Positions 27,711-36,747 of a DNA stretch of 64,000 nt are shown here, in pieces. The notes beneath the pieces are model-generated. The model did no database searches and was not told the origin of the DNA. It was given only the letters and a program-made list of their open reading frames with translations. Made by a program: the position numbers and the translations under genes. Numbering within the stretch: position 1 is the stretch's first letter; each line of letters starts with the position of its first letter. Source of the DNA: an uncultured Duodenibacillus sp. (GTDB taxonomy: Bacteria; Pseudomonadota; Gammaproteobacteria; Burkholderiales; Burkholderiaceae_F); the NCBI GenBank assembly GCA_944388865.1, contig CALXKM010000020.1, forward strand, positions 1 through 64,000, given 5' to 3'.

Positions 27711-27740
27711 TCAACAAGAAGGAGTAATCTTTGCTACAGT
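27711..27740 (+). promoter_or_regulatory. candidate extended -10 promoter of the por operon
   Basis: TCAACA (27711-27716) and TGCTACAGT (-10 at 27735-27740, extended by TG) are 18 bases apart. They lie in the 349-base divergent spacer 27545-27893, in which no ORF or other element is convincing. The implied leader is about 150 bases. Confidence 0.45.
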
Positions 27741-27893
27741 GAGGTGCACGAAAAGGCAGCAAGGACCCCGTTTGCGTCAAAAAGAAGCCTTTTCATGAGC
27801 GACGTCTGGCATGCGATCGGTCGTCGCGGTGCGTGACGTTGCGGCCGGACTCCTTTTGCCGCCGCGACTGTTCGAGAAAAAAGGAGAACTATT

Positions 27894-28463
27894 GTGTATC
27901 AAATCAGACTTCACGGCCGAGGCGGCCAGGGCGTGGTGACGGCCGCTGAAATGCTCAGCGTTGCGGCCTTCACCGAAGGCCATTGGGCGCAGGCGTTCCC
28001 GAGCTTCGGCTCAGAGCGCACGGGCGCGCCGGTGGTGGCTTTCTGCCGCATCGACGAAAAGGAAATCCGTCTTCGCGAACCGATTCAGGAACCGGACGTC
28101 GTGCTTGTTCAGGACAAGACGCTGCTTGAATCTGTCGACGTTTTCGGCGGTCTGCACGACAATGGATACGTGCTCATCAACAGTTCTGCAACTCCCGAAG
28201 AGATGGGGCTCAAGCAGCTTGTCGATCGTCTTCCCGCAGGACATGTTCTGACCGTTCCGGCAACGCGCTTTGCTCTGGAAAAGATCGGGCGTCCTCTGCC
28301 GGGCGCCGCCATGCTGGCCGGTTTTGCGGCCATGACGGGCGGTCTTAAGCTCGAGAGCGTGCAGCAGGCCTATTTGGCCCGCTACGTCGGCAAGGTTGGC
28401 GAAGCAAATGCCGCCGTTGCCGAGCTCGCCTATCGTCATCTTCAGCAGCAGCTGGCGCAGTAA
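27894..28463 (+). CDS. porG: pyruvate (2-oxoacid):acceptor oxidoreductase, gamma subunit
   Basis: 189 residues with the gamma-domain signatures RLHGRGGQGVVTAAEML and FPSFGSERTGAPV. With alpha and beta it forms the enzyme that oxidatively decarboxylates pyruvate to acetyl-CoA plus CO2 in the anaerobic cytoplasm. The start is GTG, nine bases after AAGGAG. The four genes porG-porA-porB-(GltD/ferredoxin) are spaced by only 14-26 bases and form one operon. Confidence 0.93.
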   Translation: MYQIRLHGRGGQGVVTAAEMLSVAAFTEGHWAQAFPSFGSERTGAPVVAFCRIDEKEIRLREPIQEPDVVLVQDKTLLESVDVFGGLHDNGYVLINSSATPEEMGLKQLVDRLPAGHVLTVPATRFALEKIGRPLPGAAMLAGFAAMTGGLKLESVQQAYLARYVGKVGEANAAVAELAYRHLQQQLAQ

Positions 28464-28477
28464 AAGGAGAATTGCTG

Positions 28478-29719
28478 ATGCTCAAGCAAATTGAAGGCAG
28501 CCAGGGCGTGGCCGAAGCTGTGGCTCTGTGCCGTCCTGACGTCATTTGTGCGTACCCCATTTCCCCCCAGACGCACATTGTTGAAAAACTGGGAACGATG
28601 ACCCGCAAGGGACTTATTGAAGGCTGCGAGTACATCAATGTCGAGAGCGAATTTGCCGCCATGAGCGTGGCCATTGGTGCAAGCGTGGGCGGAGCCCGTG
28701 CATATACCGCCACTGCCAGCCAGGGGCTGCTCTACATGGTGGAAGCCGTCTACAACGCCTCCGGCCTGGGACTGCCCATCGTGATGACCGTGGCCAACCG
28801 CGCCATCGGAGCTCCGATCAACATCTGGAACGATCACTCCGATTCGCTCAGTCAGCGCGACAGCGGCTGGATTCAGATTTTTGCCGAGACCAATCAGGAA
28901 GCGGCCGACATGCACATTCAGGCCTTTAAGATCGCCGAGGAGCTCTCGTTGCCGGTGATGGTCTGCATGGACGGCTTTGTGCTCACGCATGCCTTTGAAC
29001 GCATTGATGTGCCCTCGCAGGAGCAAGTCGACAAGTTCTTGCCGCCTTATGAGCCGCGTCAGGAACTCGACCCTGATGATCCGGTCTCGATTGGCGCCAT
29101 GGTCGGACCCGAAGCCTTTACCGAAGTGCGCTATTTGGCTCACGTCAAGCAGCTTCAGGCTCTTGAGCTCATTCCACAGGTGCAGCAGGAGTTTGCCGAG
29201 GTCTTCGGCCGTCAGTCGGGCGGTCTGGTGCATACCTATCGGTGCGAAGATGCCGACATCCGCGTCGTGGCCATGGGTGCAACTCTTGGCACGATCAAGG
29301 ATACGGTCGATGAGCTGCGTGAAGCCGGCCACAAGATCGGCGTGGTGGGCATCAAGTGCTACCGTCCTTTCCCGATGGACGCCGTGGCCGAAGCGCTCAA
29401 GGGCGCCAAGAAGGTGGTCGTGATCGACCGTGCGCTTGCCGTGGGTTCGGGCGGCGTTTTGAGCCGCGACATCATGGTTGCGCTGCAAAAGCAAGACGTC
29501 AAGCGCTACACGGTGATCGCCGGCCTGGGCGGACGCGCCATTACGCGCGCTTCGCTCAAGAAGATGCTTGCCGAGTGCGAGGCAGATACGCTCAAGAACT
29601 TCAGCTTCATGGATCTCGATGAAGAGCTCGTCAACCGTCAGCTCGAACGCGAGCGTCTCACAAGAAAAACCGGCCCGCTGCCCGAGGCAGTGGTGCGCGA
29701 CGCGGCGATGCGTCAGTAA
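28478..29719 (+). CDS. porA: pyruvate (2-oxoacid):acceptor oxidoreductase, alpha subunit
   Basis: 413 residues. AYPISPQTHIVEKL at about 23-36 and RAIGAPINIWNDHSD near 108 are characteristic of pyruvate-type alpha subunits. The first half contributes the pyrimidine-binding part of the thiamine site, the second half is the PFOR domain II fold (GATLGTIKDTVDELREAGHKIG). The ATG at 28478 lies eight bases after AAAAGGAG; an upstream TTG in frame is less likely. Confidence 0.93.
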   Translation: MLKQIEGSQGVAEAVALCRPDVICAYPISPQTHIVEKLGTMTRKGLIEGCEYINVESEFAAMSVAIGASVGGARAYTATASQGLLYMVEAVYNASGLGLPIVMTVANRAIGAPINIWNDHSDSLSQRDSGWIQIFAETNQEAADMHIQAFKIAEELSLPVMVCMDGFVLTHAFERIDVPSQEQVDKFLPPYEPRQELDPDDPVSIGAMVGPEAFTEVRYLAHVKQLQALELIPQVQQEFAEVFGRQSGGLVHTYRCEDADIRVVAMGATLGTIKDTVDELREAGHKIGVVGIKCYRPFPMDAVAEALKGAKKVVVIDRALAVGSGGVLSRDIMVALQKQDVKRYTVIAGLGGRAITRASLKKMLAECEADTLKNFSFMDLDEELVNRQLERERLTRKTGPLPEAVVRDAAMRQ

Positions 29720-29734
29720 GGGAGGACGTGCAAG

Positions 29735-30802
29735 ATGCAAGAAACAAAAGTCCGCTTTTATCAGACGGGAACCTTTACCGTCGGCAACCGTTTGCTCGAT
29801 CCTCAGCAGCGCACAGTGCAGTCCTCGACCGAACGCTTCAATGCCCTCAATTCCGGCCATCGCGCCTGTCAGGGATGCGGCGAGGCTCTGGGTGCGCGCT
29901 ATGCGGTCGACGCTGCGCTTGAGGCCACCCACGGCCGCCTGATTGCGACCAATGCAACGGGATGCCTGGAGGTGTTTTCGACGCCTTATCCGGAATCTGC
30001 CTGGCAGATGCCGTGGTTCCATTCGCTCTTTGGCAACACCGCAGCCGTAGCGACCGGCATGGCCGCTGCTGCCCGCGCACGCGCCCGCAAAACGGGCAGG
30101 GAACCTGACCGCGTGCTTGCCATGGGCGGCGACGGCGGTACGACCGACATCGGCTTTGGCTGCTTGTCGGGCATGTTTGAGCGCAACGATGATGTGCTCT
30201 ACATCTGCTTTGACAACGAGGCCTATATGAATACCGGCGTGCAGAGATCGTCTGCTACGCCGCCTGCGGCTCGCACGGCGACCACAATGCCTACGCCGGG
30301 GCATCCCGGCAACACCTTCGGTCAGGGCAAGAATGTGCCAGCCATTGCCATGGCGCACGGCATTCCCTACGTGGCAACTGCCACGGTGGCCGATCTGCAC
30401 GATCTAGAGCGCAAGGTGAAGTACGCCATGGGCATTCACGGCGCTCGCTACATCCATATCCTTGTGCCGTGCCCGCTCGGCTGGGGCGCAGCATCCTCCA
30501 AGACCATCGAGCTTGCGCGCTTGGCGCAGCTCACGGGCATTTTCCCGGTCTTCGAGGCTGAATACGGCGAAGTGACCCGGGTTTCCAAGATCCGTCGCCA
30601 GCTTCCTGTTGAAGAGTATCTGAAGCTGCAAAAGCGCTTTGCCCACTTGTTCGGCAAGAAGGGCAATCCGGAAATTCTGGCCCGTCTGCAAATGCTTGCC
30701 GACCGCAACATCGCCAAGTACGGCCTGCTCGACGACGAAGAAGAAGCTTCGCGCGGCGTGCCTGTGCCCGAACAGGGCGAAGAGCGCCACAACATCATCT
30801 GA
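29735..30802 (+). CDS. porB: pyruvate (2-oxoacid):acceptor oxidoreductase, beta subunit
   Basis: 355 residues. The TPP-binding motif is LAMGGDGGTTDIGFGCLSG through DNEAYMNTG (about 129-170). CQGCG at about residue 46 and further Cys near the C-terminal part support the [4Fe-4S] cluster of beta subunits, although Cys206-type ligands were not all checked. VQRSSATPPAARTATTMPTPG is typical of pyruvate enzymes. It follows porA by 15 bases. Confidence 0.93.
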   Translation: MQETKVRFYQTGTFTVGNRLLDPQQRTVQSSTERFNALNSGHRACQGCGEALGARYAVDAALEATHGRLIATNATGCLEVFSTPYPESAWQMPWFHSLFGNTAAVATGMAAAARARARKTGREPDRVLAMGGDGGTTDIGFGCLSGMFERNDDVLYICFDNEAYMNTGVQRSSATPPAARTATTMPTPGHPGNTFGQGKNVPAIAMAHGIPYVATATVADLHDLERKVKYAMGIHGARYIHILVPCPLGWGAASSKTIELARLAQLTGIFPVFEAEYGEVTRVSKIRRQLPVEEYLKLQKRFAHLFGKKGNPEILARLQMLADRNIAKYGLLDDEEEASRGVPVPEQGEERHNII

Positions 30803-30828
30803 TGCGGCTCAAAAGGAGATAGTTGAAA

Positions 30829-32460
30829 ATGACTCAGAAGAACATTCCTTTTGCCATTACTCTGGACGTAGGTTCGTCGCTGGCAAACCGCACAGGTACC
30901 TGGCGCACGATGAAGCCCGTCTACGTTAATCGGCTGCCGCCTTGCAATGCCAAGTGCCCGGCCGGAGAACAATGTCAGTCTTGGCTGTTTTTTGCCGAAT
31001 CCGGCGATTATGAAAGCGCTTGGAAGCGCATTGTTGAGGACAATCCATTCCCAGCCACGATGGGCCGCGTGTGCTATCACACCTGCGAGACGGCCTGCAA
31101 TCGCGCACAGCTCGACGACTGCGTCGGAATCAATTCCGTCGAACGTTTTTTGGGCGACAATGCTCTTGCCAAGGGCTGGAAGTTTGAAGCGCCCAAGAAG
31201 GAAACGGGCAAAAAGGTGCTCGTTGTGGGCGCAGGTCCCGCGGGTTTGAGCGCTGCATACCATCTGCGCCGCATGGGACACGCTGTTCATGTGGTCGACA
31301 GTGCCGAGGCCGCAGGCGGCATGATGCGCTACGGCATCCCGAAGTATCGCTTGCCGCGCGAGGTGCTTGATGCCGAAATCGCCCGCATTGCGGATATGGG
31401 CGTTGAAATCGAATGCTCGCGCAATGTGGCCGACCTGGCCAAGGAAATGAAGGATGGCGGCTATGACGCCGTGTTCCTCGGCGTCGGCGCTCATTTGGCG
31501 CGCCGCACCTACATTCCTGCGGGCGACGCGAGCCGCGTGATGGACGCCGTGAAGGTTCTGCGCGATGTGGCCGAAGACGAAAAGCCTCTGCTCGGACGCC
31601 GCGTGGTGGTCTACGGCGGCGGCAACACGGCCATGGACGTGGCGCGAACCGTGCGCCGCATGGGTGCAGAGCCGCTCGTTGTCTATCGCCGTACGCGAGA
31701 AAGAGCTCCGGCGCATCCGTCTGAAATTTCGGAAGCCATTGAAGAAGGCGTGACCATGAAGTGGCTTTCGACTGTGAAGGAGGCCGAAAGCGGCGAAATC
31801 AAGATCGAAAAGATGGTGCTCGATGAAAACGGCAAGCCTAAGGGAACCGGAGAGTTTGAGACCATCGCAGCCGACAGCCTCGTGCTCGCGCTAGGCCAGC
31901 AGACCGATTTGTCGCTTCTGACAAATCTGCCCGGCTTGAAGATCGAAAACGACGAGGTTGTGGTCGATCAGGCGATGATGACCTCCGTGCCCGGCATTTT
32001 CGCCGGCGGCGACATGGTCGCAGGCGACAAGAATGTGACGGTGGCCATCGGCCACGGCAAGAAGGCAGCTCGCGCAATCAACGCCTACCTCAAGGGCGAG
32101 ACCTATGTTGAGCCCGCCAAGCCGGCGCTTGCCACGTTTGACCGTCTGCATACCTGGTACTACGCTGATGCGCCCAAGACTGTGCGTCCGATGCTCGACA
32201 TCGTGCGCCGTCAGACGACCTTCGATGAAGTCCAGCATGGTCTTACCGAAGAGAATGCACTCTTTGAAGCGCGCCGCTGCATGAGCTGCGGCAACTGCTT
32301 TGAGTGCGACAACTGCTACGGCGTATGTCCGGACAATGCCGTCGTCAAGCTCGGCCCCGGCATGAAGTTCAAGTTCAACTATGACTACTGCAAGGGCTGC
32401 GGCGTGTGCGCCAACGAATGCCCGTGCGGAGCCATTGACATGGTAAGCGAAGACATCTAA
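30829..32460 (+). CDS. GltD-like NAD(P)H oxidoreductase fused to a 2[4Fe-4S] ferredoxin
   Basis: 543 residues. The N-terminal Fe-S helical domain (CNAKCPAGEQCQSW, then CYHTCETACNRAQL, about 40-110) is followed by the FAD motif VLVVGAGPAGLSAAYHL (about 127) and the NAD(P) motif VVVYGGGNTAMDVARTVRR (about 261), as in glutamate synthase small subunits. The C-terminus has a ferredoxin with CMSCGNCFECDNCYGVCP and CKGCGVCANECPCGAI. Located at the end of the por operon, it replaces a simple PorD and probably passes electrons between the pyruvate enzyme and NAD(P)H. AAAAGGAG lies 12 bases before the ATG at 30829. Confidence 0.9.
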   Translation: MTQKNIPFAITLDVGSSLANRTGTWRTMKPVYVNRLPPCNAKCPAGEQCQSWLFFAESGDYESAWKRIVEDNPFPATMGRVCYHTCETACNRAQLDDCVGINSVERFLGDNALAKGWKFEAPKKETGKKVLVVGAGPAGLSAAYHLRRMGHAVHVVDSAEAAGGMMRYGIPKYRLPREVLDAEIARIADMGVEIECSRNVADLAKEMKDGGYDAVFLGVGAHLARRTYIPAGDASRVMDAVKVLRDVAEDEKPLLGRRVVVYGGGNTAMDVARTVRRMGAEPLVVYRRTRERAPAHPSEISEAIEEGVTMKWLSTVKEAESGEIKIEKMVLDENGKPKGTGEFETIAADSLVLALGQQTDLSLLTNLPGLKIENDEVVVDQAMMTSVPGIFAGGDMVAGDKNVTVAIGHGKKAARAINAYLKGETYVEPAKPALATFDRLHTWYYADAPKTVRPMLDIVRRQTTFDEVQHGLTEENALFEARRCMSCGNCFECDNCYGVCPDNAVVKLGPGMKFKFNYDYCKGCGVCANECPCGAIDMVSEDI

Positions 32461-32471
32461 GTGATTTTCGC

Positions 32472-32497
32472 TCGGCCGTCGGGAAGCCGGCGGCCGA
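32472..32497 (+). terminator. first hairpin after the por operon
   Basis: TCGGCCG (32472-32478) and CGGCCGA (32491-32497) form seven pairs and are followed by TTT. It sits 12 bases after the stop codon and precedes a stronger terminator. Confidence 0.45.
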
Positions 32498-32518
32498 TTT
32501 GAGGCTTGAATTCTCGGG

Positions 32519-32560
32519 AAGCTTTCGCGGTGCGAGGCAATGCGCTGCGAAAGCTTTTTT
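32519..32560 (+). terminator. rho-independent terminator of the por operon
   Basis: AAGCTTTCGC (32519-32528) and GCGAAAGCTT (32547-32556) pair perfectly over ten bases; the T-run continues to 32560. Confidence 0.85.
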
Positions 32561-32655
32561 CTTTGGCTCGCGCGCCTTCTTGGACAAGTGCGCCGAGAAG
32601 GCGCTTGTGAAAGCTTAAAAAAGTTTGATTTTCAAAACTTAAGGAGCGGTGCGCG

Positions 32656-34062
32656 CTACAGGCGTATGGCAGCGCTCCTGCCGGCCTTGCGTCCCATGAC
32701 CAGAGCGTTGGACATGCTCATGCCGCCCAATCTGTCTTGTCCGAAAATGCCTCCTGTTGTTTCTCCCGCCGCGTAAAGTCCGGGCAAGGGGTGCTCTGCG
32801 GGATCGAGCACGCGCGCGTGCTGATCGATTTCAATGCCGCCCAGCGTGCAGTGCACGTAAAGTTTCTCTTTGCCCCAGTAAAAAGGCGGCGTATCTATCG
32901 TTTGCGTAAAGAACTCCTTGCAGAAATCGGGATCTTCTTTTTGTCTTGCGAAGTAGTTGTAGCGCGCAAGCGTGCTTTCAAGTTTTGCGGCAGGAATGTT
33001 CATGCCGCGGGCCATTTCTGCGATGGATTCAGAAAGATGCACGCGTCCGGAAGAAATTTTGGATCCCGTATTGACGCCTTTGGTCGACTTGGCATCAGTG
33101 ATGACCCACATCGACTGCTCGCTTTGATGCGTCATTGCCTGAGCGATGGCTGTGATGCTTGAAGATTCATTGACAAAACGATCTCCCTCAAGATTGACGT
33201 AGATTTCAGCGCCTGAGTACTCAAGCGTGCGTCCGCCCCAGTAAGGGAGGTACAGGATGTTGTGCATGTCGACGATGGAGGCGCCAAGCTGCTGCGCCAA
33301 GCGAATTCCATCGCCCATGGCGCCGTCCCATACGATGCCGTCGGGGTTGGCCGTGGTGCGCATCGCAGCGCTGAAGCGATTGTCGTAGAACATGCGCAGA
33401 CTCGTGTTGGCCGTAAAGCCGCCCGTGGCAAGAACAACGCTTTTGGCGAGGATTGTTTTGGTTTTGCCTGAGCGTTTCAGGGCGGCCTGCCACATGTCTT
33501 GGGAGCGATTTAATTCGAGTGCGGCAAGCTCCGTGGAAAGCCTTGAGTCAATATCAAGATCGGCAAGCACAGCATGCATTTTTTCAATGTACTGCTTGCC
33601 TCCAAGGCCGCTTCGCGCAGCCAGGCATCGGGGTTTCAAGCCGCCCATGGCCTGAAAAAGAGAAGGCGAAAAGTCTACGCCCATTGAGCTCAGCCACCTG
33701 AAGGCAGCTTCACTTTCTTCAATGATGGCGCGCACAACGGGCTCATTGATTTTCCCTCCAATATCAAGACTGTCTTTGAGCCACTCTTCAATAGGGTCCG
33801 AGAGGTTTTGCTCGTTTTGCAGCGCAGGACTGAAGACGGCCAGCGATCCGCTTGAATAAGCGGAGTGTCCGCCGATGACCGGCCCCTTTTCGACAACAAG
33901 CACGCGCTCGGCGCCCTCTTCGCGGGCAGCGATGGCTGCGGCGTGGCCGGCCAGACCGCTGCCGGCTACGAGAACGTCGACGACATCGTGCGTTTGCGTA
34001 AAGCTGCTTTTGGGAAAAAGAGCCGCTGCTGCGGCGGCGGCAATCAGGGGCCTGCGCTGCAT
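32656..34062 (-). CDS. secreted fumarate-reductase-like FAD flavoprotein
   Basis: 468 residues with an N-terminal export signal (MQRRPLIAAAAAAALFPKSS; the double Arg suggests Tat). The FAD motif VLVAGSGLAGHAAAIAA is at about 29-45; the C-terminal flavin contact GLYAAGETTGGIFGQDRLGG is intact. The catalytic Arg-carrying element of fumarate reductases (FVNE..xRD) reads FVNESSSITA, so the proton-donor Arg is missing. HHTMGG is replaced by VHCTLGG. The substrate is therefore probably not fumarate. There is no FMN domain or haem, so it needs an external electron donor. GGAG precedes the ATG, which is three bases past the response-regulator gene: one operon with a two-component system. Confidence 0.88.
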   Translation of the reverse strand: MQRRPLIAAAAAAALFPKSSFTQTHDVVDVLVAGSGLAGHAAAIAAREEGAERVLVVEKGPVIGGHSAYSSGSLAVFSPALQNEQNLSDPIEEWLKDSLDIGGKINEPVVRAIIEESEAAFRWLSSMGVDFSPSLFQAMGGLKPRCLAARSGLGGKQYIEKMHAVLADLDIDSRLSTELAALELNRSQDMWQAALKRSGKTKTILAKSVVLATGGFTANTSLRMFYDNRFSAAMRTTANPDGIVWDGAMGDGIRLAQQLGASIVDMHNILYLPYWGGRTLEYSGAEIYVNLEGDRFVNESSSITAIAQAMTHQSEQSMWVITDAKSTKGVNTGSKISSGRVHLSESIAEMARGMNIPAAKLESTLARYNYFARQKEDPDFCKEFFTQTIDTPPFYWGKEKLYVHCTLGGIEIDQHARVLDPAEHPLPGLYAAGETTGGIFGQDRLGGMSMSNALVMGRKAGRSAAIRL

Positions 34063-34064
34063 GG

Positions 34065-34691
34065 CTATTCTCCGGCCGAAATAATGCCCAGACGCTCCAG
34101 AGCAAGATGCGCCTCAAGCGGGCTTTTAACGCCAAGCTTGGCAAAAGCGTTGGCTCGGTGCATTTTGACGGTGGCCTCGGCAATGCCGAGTTCGCGCGCG
34201 ATCTCTTTGTTGGCGGCGTCTCGGGCAGCCAAGAGAACGATTTCCTTTTCGCGCGGCGTGAGCGCCTCGAACTGCTCACGATTGCGGCGCGCTTGCTGGG
34301 CGGCTTTGTATTGGGCTACGGATGCATCAACGGCTTTTTTTATGGTCTCCAGCAGCAGCGTGGGCTCGATTGGTTTTTCAAGAAAGCTGACGGCGCCTAG
34401 CTGCATGGCGTGAACGGCCATGGCAATGTCGCCGTGCCCCGACAGAAAAACAATCGGAATCTCGCAGCCTTTATCGAGCAAAATATTTTGCAGCTCAAGC
34501 CCTGTCATGCCGGGCATTCGCACATCAAGTACAAGGCAGCCGGGGCGGAGAAGATCATCGTGTTCAAGAAAATCGACGGCGCTTGAAAAGCCCGCGACTT
34601 CGAAGCCGTGCGCGCGCAGCAGCAGTTCCTGAGAGGAGCGAAAAACTTCATCGTCTTCAATGAAACGTACGAGTGCTCTAGTGTTGATCAT
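34065..34691 (-). CDS. FixJ/TtrR-type response regulator
   Basis: 208 residues. The receiver domain (1-120) has acidic Glu12, Asp13 and Asp14, phosphoacceptor Asp56 (LVLDVRMPG), Ser84 and Lys106 (FLEKPIEP). The LuxR/NarL-type helix-turn-helix (about 143-205) is LTPREKEIVLLAARDAANKE then IARELGIAEATVKMHRANA. Regulators of this kind activate genes for anaerobic respiration or transport when phosphorylated. Its ATG overlaps the sensor-kinase stop by four bases; the target is probably the flavoprotein gene downstream or the operon itself. Confidence 0.92.
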   Translation of the reverse strand: MINTRALVRFIEDDEVFRSSQELLLRAHGFEVAGFSSAVDFLEHDDLLRPGCLVLDVRMPGMTGLELQNILLDKGCEIPIVFLSGHGDIAMAVHAMQLGAVSFLEKPIEPTLLLETIKKAVDASVAQYKAAQQARRNREQFEALTPREKEIVLLAARDAANKEIARELGIAEATVKMHRANAFAKLGVKSPLEAHLALERLGIISAGE

Positions 34692-36544
34692 GATTGTTCA
34701 TCCTGCAATGCGGGAAAGGCAATGCGCACCGATACGCCTCCCGAAGGGTTTCTTTGAAAGGTGATCGTTGCGGCATGACTGTCGCAGATGCCGCGCACAA
34801 TCGAAAGTCCCATGCCCAGACCTTCGGGCTTGATGCTATCTGCAATTGTCGAGAGCCGTGCAAATTCTTCGTCAGAGAGTTTTTTCCCGGGATTGCTGAC
34901 GGTGAGCACAACAGCATTTCGGCTGCGCATGCTGCGGTCGGTTCGGTGGACGGGAGTTTGTTCGCAAACGTCAATGCTGATGCTCACTTTCGGGTGCGCG
35001 TCAGGCGTCTGAGCCTGCCAGGCGTTTTTGATCAGATTGACCGCAAGAAGCTCAAGCTCCAGGGCATCGCCCAAGACTTTATCCTCGGAACAGTTGAAAT
35101 GTTTGATGATGCGAATTTCGACTTCGGCAGCTGCTTTGACGCTTTCGATGGCCTTGTCGACGATTGTGGTGAGGCGGCACGGCTTTTGTGCGGATTTTTG
35201 CGATTTGGCGTAGTTGCGCACGCGATCGACGATGCCGGCGATTTTTCGAGTCTCGCTTGCAATGCCGGAGAGCGCGGCCGACACCGTCTGTTCCTTTTTG
35301 ATTGACTCGGGCAGCACGACGTCGAGGATGGCTTTGAAGTTCATGACGGCGCCGACCGGCGAGCGAATTTCGTGGGCAATCATGCCCGACATTTGATTGA
35401 CGATGTTGCGCCGCTCAAGGGTGCCGAGCCTTGAGCGGTTCTCGCGCGCGAGAGCTTCAGCGCGCTGCTGCCTTTCTAAAGCGCAGGAGAGCTCTGCGGT
35501 GCGCTTTTTGACGAGATGCTGCAGCACGAGACCGTGACCGATCAGAAGCAGCACCAAAAATAGGCCGATGAGAATTTCTCGCTTGAAGCGAGCGTAAAAG
35601 CGCGACAGCGAGAAGTGCTTGTCAAAACTGTACTGGCCGATTTCGAGTTTGCGAAAAAGCGCATCAATGCTGTCGGCCGCAACGTTGCTTCTCCACTCGA
35701 AAGTGCTTGTTTCGGCAGTCATTGAAAGCAAAGCGATGGTAAGGGCGCGGGCTGCCGACTCGTCAGTCCAGCGAAAGCCGTAAAGGCTCACGTCTGGATA
35801 AAGAGCCGTCGAATGGCGGCAGTGCAGCACGTCGGTGCTTTTTTCATTGAGCACTTTGATCTGAGAGACATCGGCCAGAGCAGAGGATTCGAGCGTTTCT
35901 AAAAAACAAGCCGGAAGCACGACGGCATCGGCGCGGCCGCCCCAAAGAGCAGCGGTAAGCGTCGGAAAAAGAGTGTTGAGAAAAAGAGTCTGCTTAAAAA
36001 AGTGCCTGGGATCCTGACCGAGATCGACGACTTCTCCGGCAAAGGCGAGCCACCCAGAGACCGATACGGGAAGCGTTGCCGCGATGGTCTTTCCCTTGAG
36101 ATCGTCAAAAGAATTGATGTCGGTGCGCGATTTAAGCGCGACGACGGTCGAACCGATGCTTTGAGAGGCAATTTCCGTAGCCGGGTTTTTTCTTGTGGCG
36201 ATGCGATAGGAACCATCGGCAGTCTCAGAGAAAAATGGCGACGATCCTGTGGTTGCAATGACGAAGTCGGGCTTGTTTTCGGCGACGAAGTTTTTTGCAT
36301 CGGCCGAGAGAAAAGAAACCTTGCGGATGTCAAAAAATGACGAAAGCTTCTGTTTGAGAGAGTTGATCGTTTCCTCAATGCTGCGGTCGTCCGTGACGGC
36401 CTCAAGCGAGTCGGCCACGGCAATCGTCACTGTCAGAGGCTTTTGCTTGCTTTCGAGCGCGGCCTGCGCAGGCTGATGCGCGCTTGCGGCACAAACAAAG
36501 GCAAGCGAGCAAAGCGATGTAAGCAGTTTCAGAAGGCTGCGCAT
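34688..36544 (-). CDS. TtrS-like sensor histidine kinase with PhnD-type periplasmic domain
   Basis: 618 residues. A signal peptide (about 1-25) leads into a periplasmic substrate-binding-protein-like domain of the PhnD type (about 35-300: DSLEAVTDDRSIEETINSLK, FVIATTGSSPFF, DINSFDDLKGKTIAATLP, ALWGGRADAVVLPACF). One transmembrane helix (about 323-343) and a coiled coil follow. The kinase core has His391 in MIAHEIRSPVGAVMN, an N-box with Asn503 and Asn507 (VNLIKNAWQA) and a G-box GLGMGLSIVRG. TtrS of tetrathionate respiration has this architecture. The start MRSLLKLL at 36544 is chosen because the upstream 35 codons disrupt the signal peptide. The ligand is unknown. Confidence 0.9.
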   Translation of the reverse strand: MRSLLKLLTSLCSLAFVCAASAHQPAQAALESKQKPLTVTIAVADSLEAVTDDRSIEETINSLKQKLSSFFDIRKVSFLSADAKNFVAENKPDFVIATTGSSPFFSETADGSYRIATRKNPATEIASQSIGSTVVALKSRTDINSFDDLKGKTIAATLPVSVSGWLAFAGEVVDLGQDPRHFFKQTLFLNTLFPTLTAALWGGRADAVVLPACFLETLESSALADVSQIKVLNEKSTDVLHCRHSTALYPDVSLYGFRWTDESAARALTIALLSMTAETSTFEWRSNVAADSIDALFRKLEIGQYSFDKHFSLSRFYARFKREILIGLFLVLLLIGHGLVLQHLVKKRTAELSCALERQQRAEALARENRSRLGTLERRNIVNQMSGMIAHEIRSPVGAVMNFKAILDVVLPESIKKEQTVSAALSGIASETRKIAGIVDRVRNYAKSQKSAQKPCRLTTIVDKAIESVKAAAEVEIRIIKHFNCSEDKVLGDALELELLAVNLIKNAWQAQTPDAHPKVSISIDVCEQTPVHRTDRSMRSRNAVVLTVSNPGKKLSDEEFARLSTIADSIKPEGLGMGLSIVRGICDSHAATITFQRNPSGGVSVRIAFPALQDEQS

Positions 36545-36747
36545 GAGAAAAAAACAAAAAGAGGCTTCCTCAAGCTTAACAAAAACATGAAGCTGCCACA
36601 GACGCTTGCCTAGGACGGATCTCTGGCGCCGGTGTGTTCTCGAGCTCATCGAGATGGGTGGGAACGCGAAGCTTTGAGCGGCGTGATAATCTCAAAAAAA
36701 CGGAAGGAATTTTTTTCTCCGAGCGCAGCTGCTCGGTGTTGGAGACG

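Noticed and set aside
28442..30400. A 652-codon minus-strand frame opposite porA and porB
   Set aside because: An antisense shadow of the por genes; composition is His/Arg-rich and no motif is seen.
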